Shown here: one piece after another, positions 59,340 through 64,000 of the stretch | Numbering within the stretch: the stretch's first letter is position 1 | Layout of the letters: every line of letters begins with the position of its first letter | Origin: Mucilaginibacter pankratovii | GTDB lineage: Bacteria > Bacteroidota > Bacteroidia > Sphingobacteriales > Sphingobacteriaceae | NCBI RefSeq assembly: GCF_014773265.1 | Contig: NZ_JACWMY010000007.1 | Span: 62,001-126,000 of the forward strand | Length of the DNA stretch: 64,000 nt | Direction of reading: 5' to 3' | Program-made: the position numbers and the translations under genes | The notes under the pieces: generated by a model | The model's database searches: none | The model's input: only the letters and a program-made list of their open reading frames with translations | What the model was told of the DNA's origin: nothing

Positions 59340-62300
59340 ATGAAAAAAAATGCAAACCGCATTACCAAGGTGCGGTTGAACCAATTTTTGAAAGTATTCC
59401 TTATGTTAAAATTTATCGTTATCCTCTTAGCAGCCACGTCTTTACAGGCGTTCTCAAAGGGGTATGCGCAGGCTAAAATAAACGTCAGTTTTCAAAATGT
59501 GCCGCTTAAAAAGGCATTACGGGAGATAGAGAAAAAGTCGGATTATCATTTTCTGTATAACGATGATGTATTGGCTAAGTATGATGTTGCCGCCAGCCTT
59601 AACGTAAGCAATGCCTCGCTTGATGAGGCCATGGCCGCTTTGCTGGCCAATACCAACTTAAGCTTTAGGCTGAGCGATAATAACCTCGTTATCCTGGCAG
59701 AAAAAGGCGGAACGGTTTCCTTGCTGAATGTATCGGGTAAAGTGGTGGACGAAACCAACTCGCCCATGCCTGGCGTTACTGTAAAGGTAAAAGGTACCGA
59801 TATTGGTACCCAAACCGGTTTCGATGGTAAGTTTAGCCTGGGGATACCGGATGCGAACGCCAACAATGTGGTATTGGTGTTTTCGTTTTTAGGTTATGCC
59901 ACGCAGGAGGTAATGCTAAACGGCAATGCCGATGTAAATGTGCAGCTAAAGGCAACATCCAACAACTTAAATGAGGTGGTTGTGGTGGGCTATGGCTCGG
60001 TAAAGCGTAAGGATATCACCGGCTCGGTGGGTATTGTTGACGCAAAGGAAGCCAAAAAGTTATCTACTAACGATCTTTCTCAATTACTGCAGGGCAGGGT
60101 GGCTGGTGTAACGGTAAACAGCGACGGGCAGCCCGGCGCGTTCCCTAATGTGCGCATCCGCGGTATCAGTACGTTTGGCGATAATGCGCCATTATATGTT
60201 ATAGATGGTGTGCCGATGAGCAATTCGCCGCGCGACTTTAACCCGAACGACGTAGAATCGATGCAGGTGCTGAAGGATGCATCGGCTGGTGCTATCTACG
60301 GTTCGCGGGCGGCAAACGGCGTAGTGATCATCACTACCAAGCAGGGCAAAAAAGGTGCGCCTTTCAAGATAGAATACAGCGCTTATTACGGCATAGACAA
60401 AATATGGCAGAAGATCCCGGTATTAGACCGTGAGCAATATCAAATGATTGCCAACGAGGTAAACACCAATGCAGGTTTACCGCTGATACCGGGTAACGAC
60501 CCAACTTCGCCGGTGTTTGTGAGCAACGTAAACACCAACTGGCAGCAGGTAGGCGAAAAAGATGGTAGCCGCCAAAACCACAACCTAAATTTTAGCGGTG
60601 GTGCCGAGCATTTTGCGTACAACGTATCCTTAGATTACTTTGGTAACAAAGGTACGTTTGTGGGCAAGGGTCCAACTTACGACCGCTACTCCACCCGTAT
60701 CAACACCACGGGCGAAAAAGGCATCTTCAGGTTTGGCGAATCGGTATTTTACGCCCATTCGCACGAGAACGCTTTAACCTACCGGGGCGATATCCTTACC
60801 GGTAACAGGCCGCCGCTGATCATCGACTTGATAGAGGCTGTGCCTACCCAATCCTTATACGACCCTAACAAAGTTGGCGGTTACGGCGGTACCGAATCAA
60901 ACATCCAAAATGTAATTTCGTTGAACGCAGTGGGCGTAAATTCGCTCATCACCAATTACACCGATGTGGACCGCATCCTGGCCAATGCTTTTGGCGAAAT
61001 ACAACTGTTGAAAACCAACGGGCACAGCTTAAAGTTTAAAACCAGCGTAAGCTACGATAAGGTGGTGGCCAATGATTTCTCGTACCAGCCACCGTTCGAC
61101 CTGGGGTACTTTTTTAAACAAAGCATCTCCCGTTTAGATAATACCGAGCGCTTGTATACCACCAGTATCAACGAGAATACCTTAACCTATAACAAGGAGT
61201 TTGGTAAACACGCTGTTGATCTGTTGCTGGGCCAATCCTTTCAGCAGGACAACTTCCAGGTACTGGGCGGCCATTCCGAAAACGTGGTGGAGCCTTACCT
61301 GGTACTGGATAACGGTAACAACAAAACCGTTTCCGGTTCGCGCAGCAAATCAACGCTGGCATCATATTTCGGCAGGTTGAATTATAATTTCGATTCTAAA
61401 TACTTATTAACCGCAACCCTGCGCCGCGATGGTTCATCCCGCTTTGCGCCCGATAACAGGTTCGGTTACTTTCCGTCTGCCGCAGTGGCCTGGCGTGTTA
61501 CCAACGAGAAGTTTTTCCCGGTATCAAAAGATATCCTTACCGATCTGAAGATCCGTGCCAGCTACGGCCAGCTGGGTAATCAAAACATCGGTAATTACCT
61601 GTATACTTCTTATATCAACCCAAACATTGTTTATAATTTTAACAATACCAAAGTTACAGGCGGGCTGGTTACCAACTTAGTGTCGGAAAATATTAAGTGG
61701 GAAACCCGTACCACCACCAACGTTGGTTTCGATGCGGTTTTGTTTAATGGCATGTTCGATCTTACCGCTGAGTATTATAACAGCAAATCGGCAGATGTAC
61801 TGGTGGGGGTGCCTATCCCGTCCTCAACCGGCTCGGTAAACCAAGCACCAACTATTAATGCCGCAACATTGCGCAACAGCGGGATAGAGATCTCGGTAGG
61901 GTACCACAAACGCAGCAAGGATTTTACCTTCGATGTAGCTGCAAACGTAGCCACCGTAAACAACAAAGTACTTGCCCTTGGCGGTAACAATGAGCCTATT
62001 TACGGCGTTGGTGCCAAAACAGCCGTAGGCGGCGAAGTAGGCGAGCATTTTGGTTACGTATCCGAAGGCATTTTTCAAACCCAGGCAGAAATAGCAGCAC
62101 ATGCGGTACAGTTCCCGGGTACTGCGCCGGGCGATATCAAGTTTAAAGATCTGGACGGCAATGGCATCATCGATGCAAACGACCGTACCTACCTGGGCAG
62201 CGCTATTCCCAAATTAAATTACGGTTTAAACATTACCGCGGCTTACAAAGGTGTCGATCTGTCCATCTTCGCTTCGGGCAGCTCCGGCTTTTTCATCAAC

Positions 62301-62699
62301 AGCCGCATGTACCGCGACCTGATGGTAACTACCGATTACATCAACCGCAGCACCGAGATATTAAACCGCTGGACACCAACCAACACTAATACCGATATCC
62401 CGCGTGTGGTTGCCAACGATCCTAACCAAAATCAGCGCGATTCTGACCGTAAGGGATGGCTGCAAAACGGCAGGTATTTAAGAATCAACACCATATCGTT
62501 GGGCTACACCTTTAAAAAGAACCTCATCAAAGGCATCTCCAATTTAAGGGTGTACACCACCGCGCAAAACGTTTACTCGTTCCAGGGCTACAAAGGTTTC
62601 AACCCCGATTTTACTTCGGGTGTGTTTAACCCGGGTTTTGACGTGGGGTCGTTCCCTAAACCGCGCACATTGTTAGCGGGCGTACAGGTAGGTTTTTAA
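59340..62699 (+). CDS. SusC/RagA-family TonB-dependent transporter with STN domain
   Basis: A 1119-residue outer-membrane glycan importer. After the signal region (about residues 20-45) come an STN signalling domain (about 48-120; ISF-like QNVPLKKALREIEKKSDYHF), a carboxypeptidase-regulatory-like domain (about 128-210), the SusC plug (VVVGYGSVKRKDITGSVG and YVIDGVPMSN) and a barrel ending RTLLAGVQVGF. The STN domain passes the ligand signal to FecR, which fits the gene before it. Paired with SusD downstream. The glycan is unknown; the nearby arabinose genes make an arabinose-containing polymer the best guess. The 155-base leader has a possible ACGGGG/CCCCGT hairpin at 59246-59273. Confidence 0.93.
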   Translation: MKKNANRITKVRLNQFLKVFLMLKFIVILLAATSLQAFSKGYAQAKINVSFQNVPLKKALREIEKKSDYHFLYNDDVLAKYDVAASLNVSNASLDEAMAALLANTNLSFRLSDNNLVILAEKGGTVSLLNVSGKVVDETNSPMPGVTVKVKGTDIGTQTGFDGKFSLGIPDANANNVVLVFSFLGYATQEVMLNGNADVNVQLKATSNNLNEVVVVGYGSVKRKDITGSVGIVDAKEAKKLSTNDLSQLLQGRVAGVTVNSDGQPGAFPNVRIRGISTFGDNAPLYVIDGVPMSNSPRDFNPNDVESMQVLKDASAGAIYGSRAANGVVIITTKQGKKGAPFKIEYSAYYGIDKIWQKIPVLDREQYQMIANEVNTNAGLPLIPGNDPTSPVFVSNVNTNWQQVGEKDGSRQNHNLNFSGGAEHFAYNVSLDYFGNKGTFVGKGPTYDRYSTRINTTGEKGIFRFGESVFYAHSHENALTYRGDILTGNRPPLIIDLIEAVPTQSLYDPNKVGGYGGTESNIQNVISLNAVGVNSLITNYTDVDRILANAFGEIQLLKTNGHSLKFKTSVSYDKVVANDFSYQPPFDLGYFFKQSISRLDNTERLYTTSINENTLTYNKEFGKHAVDLLLGQSFQQDNFQVLGGHSENVVEPYLVLDNGNNKTVSGSRSKSTLASYFGRLNYNFDSKYLLTATLRRDGSSRFAPDNRFGYFPSAAVAWRVTNEKFFPVSKDILTDLKIRASYGQLGNQNIGNYLYTSYINPNIVYNFNNTKVTGGLVTNLVSENIKWETRTTTNVGFDAVLFNGMFDLTAEYYNSKSADVLVGVPIPSSTGSVNQAPTINAATLRNSGIEISVGYHKRSKDFTFDVAANVATVNNKVLALGGNNEPIYGVGAKTAVGGEVGEHFGYVSEGIFQTQAEIAAHAVQFPGTAPGDIKFKDLDGNGIIDANDRTYLGSAIPKLNYGLNITAAYKGVDLSIFASGSSGFFINSRMYRDLMVTTDYINRSTEILNRWTPTNTNTDIPRVVANDPNQNQRDSDRKGWLQNGRYLRINTISLGYTFKKNLIKGISNLRVYTTAQNVYSFQGYKGFNPDFTSGVFNPGFDVGSFPKPRTLLAGVQVGF

Positions 62700-62730
62700 C
62701 GAGGTGTTTTATACTATTAAATGAATCGAC

Positions 62731-64000
62731 ATGAAAAAAATTAAATATTTAATTATAGTACTCTCAATATCGTTATCATTTTTTGGATGCGATAAACGGT
62801 TGGAGCAGCAAAACCCCAACCTTCAAACTTCGGTACAGTATTGGAAAACCGCCGCCGATGCATCGGCAGGTGTGGTAGCTATTTACAACAGCATGATACA
62901 GGATGGCAGCTACCAGCGCATGTTCCCGGCCCTTACCGATGGCCGCGGCGACGATTTTAAAGGCGATAGCCCCTGGGGCGACCTGGTGCAGGTGGCCAAC
63001 TTTACCATCCCAACAACATCCGGCCCTGTACAATGGGTTTGGGCGCAGCATTACCAATGGGTTTACCGCACCAACCAGGTGTTAACCTACGTGCCCGATA
63101 TTACCATGGATGAGGCTTTGAAAAAACGCCTGCTTGGCCAGGCATACTTTTTAAGAGCGCTGGCTTATTTCAACCTTGCCCGTACTTACAAGCAAGTGCC
63201 GCTGATCATATCCTTACCAAAAGACCAGGCGGAGTATTACCCGCCAACCGCTACCGAAGACGAATTATGGAACCAGATCTTTGCCGATTTCCAGAAAGCG
63301 GCCGAGATGTTGCCCGTAAACTACAACAGCGTAAGCGGGGCCGACCAGGGCCAGGTAGGGCGTGCCACTAAAGGCGCTGCCGTAGGTTTGCTTGGCAAAG
63401 CTTATTTATACCGCCAAAAATGGCAGGAAGCGGCTAACCAGTTCAAGCTGATCATTGATGGTCCGGAATTGAATGTTTACAGCCTTGTGCCTGACTTCAG
63501 GGATAACTTTAAGCCAACCAATGAGAATAATACAGAATCGTTGTTCGAGATCCAGTTTGCAGATCCTTCTACTGTTGGCGGCACGGTTGGCAACTACGGC
63601 GGCGAGCCAAATGCCAACTGGAAACAGGTAAACTCTATTGGGCATACCTACGCCATGGAAGGTTTCGGCTATTCGGATTTCCTGCCAACCCGCTGGATCT
63701 ACGATGAATTTAAAAAGGAAAAAACTGTCGACGGTAACCTCGATCCGCGTTTGCTGGCTACTATTGCCTCTTACGAGCCGGGCGTATCTGAGTTGGCCTA
63801 CTTTGGTCCATGGAACAACCCTAAAACCAATATCTACCCGCGTAAATACACCCACGATGGCATCCCCGGTTTTGTGAACGAGAATAACGGGATAGAGAAC
63901 TCGGGTATCAACTACCGTGTGCTGCGTTTCTCTGATGTGCTGCTGATGTACGCCGAGGCGCTAAACGAGCTGGGCCAAACCGCAAGCGCTTACCCGTATA
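62731..64000 (+). CDS. SusD/RagB-family glycan-binding lipoprotein, 5' part
   Basis: The frame is open from ATG 62731 to the window end (423 codons seen, C-terminus missing). It has a lipoprotein signal (SISLSFFGC, Cys at about residue 20), the RagB/SusD N-terminal pattern (YWKTAADASAGVVAIYNSM) and the family hallmark GRATKGAAVGLLGKAYLY. Near the end is LRFSDVLLMYAEALNELG, typical of the C-terminal SusD domain, so little is missing. It binds the glycan at the cell surface and caps the SusC barrel. It starts 31 bases after the susC stop. Confidence 0.93.
   Translation, partial: MKKIKYLIIVLSISLSFFGCDKRLEQQNPNLQTSVQYWKTAADASAGVVAIYNSMIQDGSYQRMFPALTDGRGDDFKGDSPWGDLVQVANFTIPTTSGPVQWVWAQHYQWVYRTNQVLTYVPDITMDEALKKRLLGQAYFLRALAYFNLARTYKQVPLIISLPKDQAEYYPPTATEDELWNQIFADFQKAAEMLPVNYNSVSGADQGQVGRATKGAAVGLLGKAYLYRQKWQEAANQFKLIIDGPELNVYSLVPDFRDNFKPTNENNTESLFEIQFADPSTVGGTVGNYGGEPNANWKQVNSIGHTYAMEGFGYSDFLPTRWIYDEFKKEKTVDGNLDPRLLATIASYEPGVSELAYFGPWNNPKTNIYPRKYTHDGIPGFVNENNGIENSGINYRVLRFSDVLLMYAEALNELGQTASAYPY

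Overview
The window reads as chromosomal DNA of a Bacteroidota bacterium of the Sphingobacteriaceae type (Mucilaginibacter/Pedobacter-like). The support is an exosortase N locus, SusC/SusD and other TonB-dependent receptors, FecR/ECF signalling, a type IX secretion C-terminal domain, Bacteroidota promoters of the TTTG-N19-TAnnTTTG type, and dispersed extragenic palindromes. The genus is inferred from gene content only.

Layout. 1-2.2 kb: the end of a beta-helix protein and a polysaccharide flippase, probably the edge of an exopolysaccharide locus. 2.2-6.9 kb: small unknowns and a chromate block (ChrB-domain/AraC fusion regulator, ChrA, small outer-membrane protein). 7.0-9.8 kb: a secreted sugar dehydrogenase/PKD/cytochrome c/carbohydrate-binding fusion. 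9.8-10.9 kb: a repeat island around a frameshifted small gene. 10.9-14.9 kb: an NAD salvage operon (nadM-Nudix, nadV, prs paralogue) with its NrtR regulator; promoter and operator can be read directly. 15.4-16.0 kb: two tandem XRE regulators with duplicated upstream regions.

16.2-23.0 kb: the exosortase N system. A membrane protein and a winged-helix regulator precede the XrtN-type VIT protein, which carries a PEP sorting tail, and the exosortase itself; two matching palindromes flank the regulator. A three-gene membrane/MpaB-type oxygenase set follows. 23.1-29.9 kb: two transcription units (intradiol dioxygenase lipoprotein, unknown, pirin-like bicupin; DUF3500 lipoprotein, HupE/UreJ protein, His-rich-plug TonB receptor). 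They share an upstream element with 21-bp-spaced direct repeats and may form an undescribed uptake/oxidation system.

30.2-45.6 kb: a small membrane protein, a TonB receptor, a 3570-residue secreted protein with NHL blocks and 26 tandem cadherin-like repeats ending in a type IX sorting domain, and a Tat-type metallophosphoesterase. 45.8-55.9 kb: L-arabinose utilisation (araB, araD, GH27 glycosidase, araA, Na+/sugar symporter, Nudix-type AraR, then divergent galM and an ECF sigma factor). Three AGTGT-N7-ACACT-type palindromes upstream of araB and galM are candidate AraR operators. 56.0-64.0 kb: a TPR protein, FecR anti-sigma, an STN-containing SusC and a SusD cut by the window end. The galM-sigma adjacency suggests that arabinose sensing could feed a SusCD uptake system.

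No tRNA, rRNA, CRISPR array, prophage or insertion sequence was recognised.
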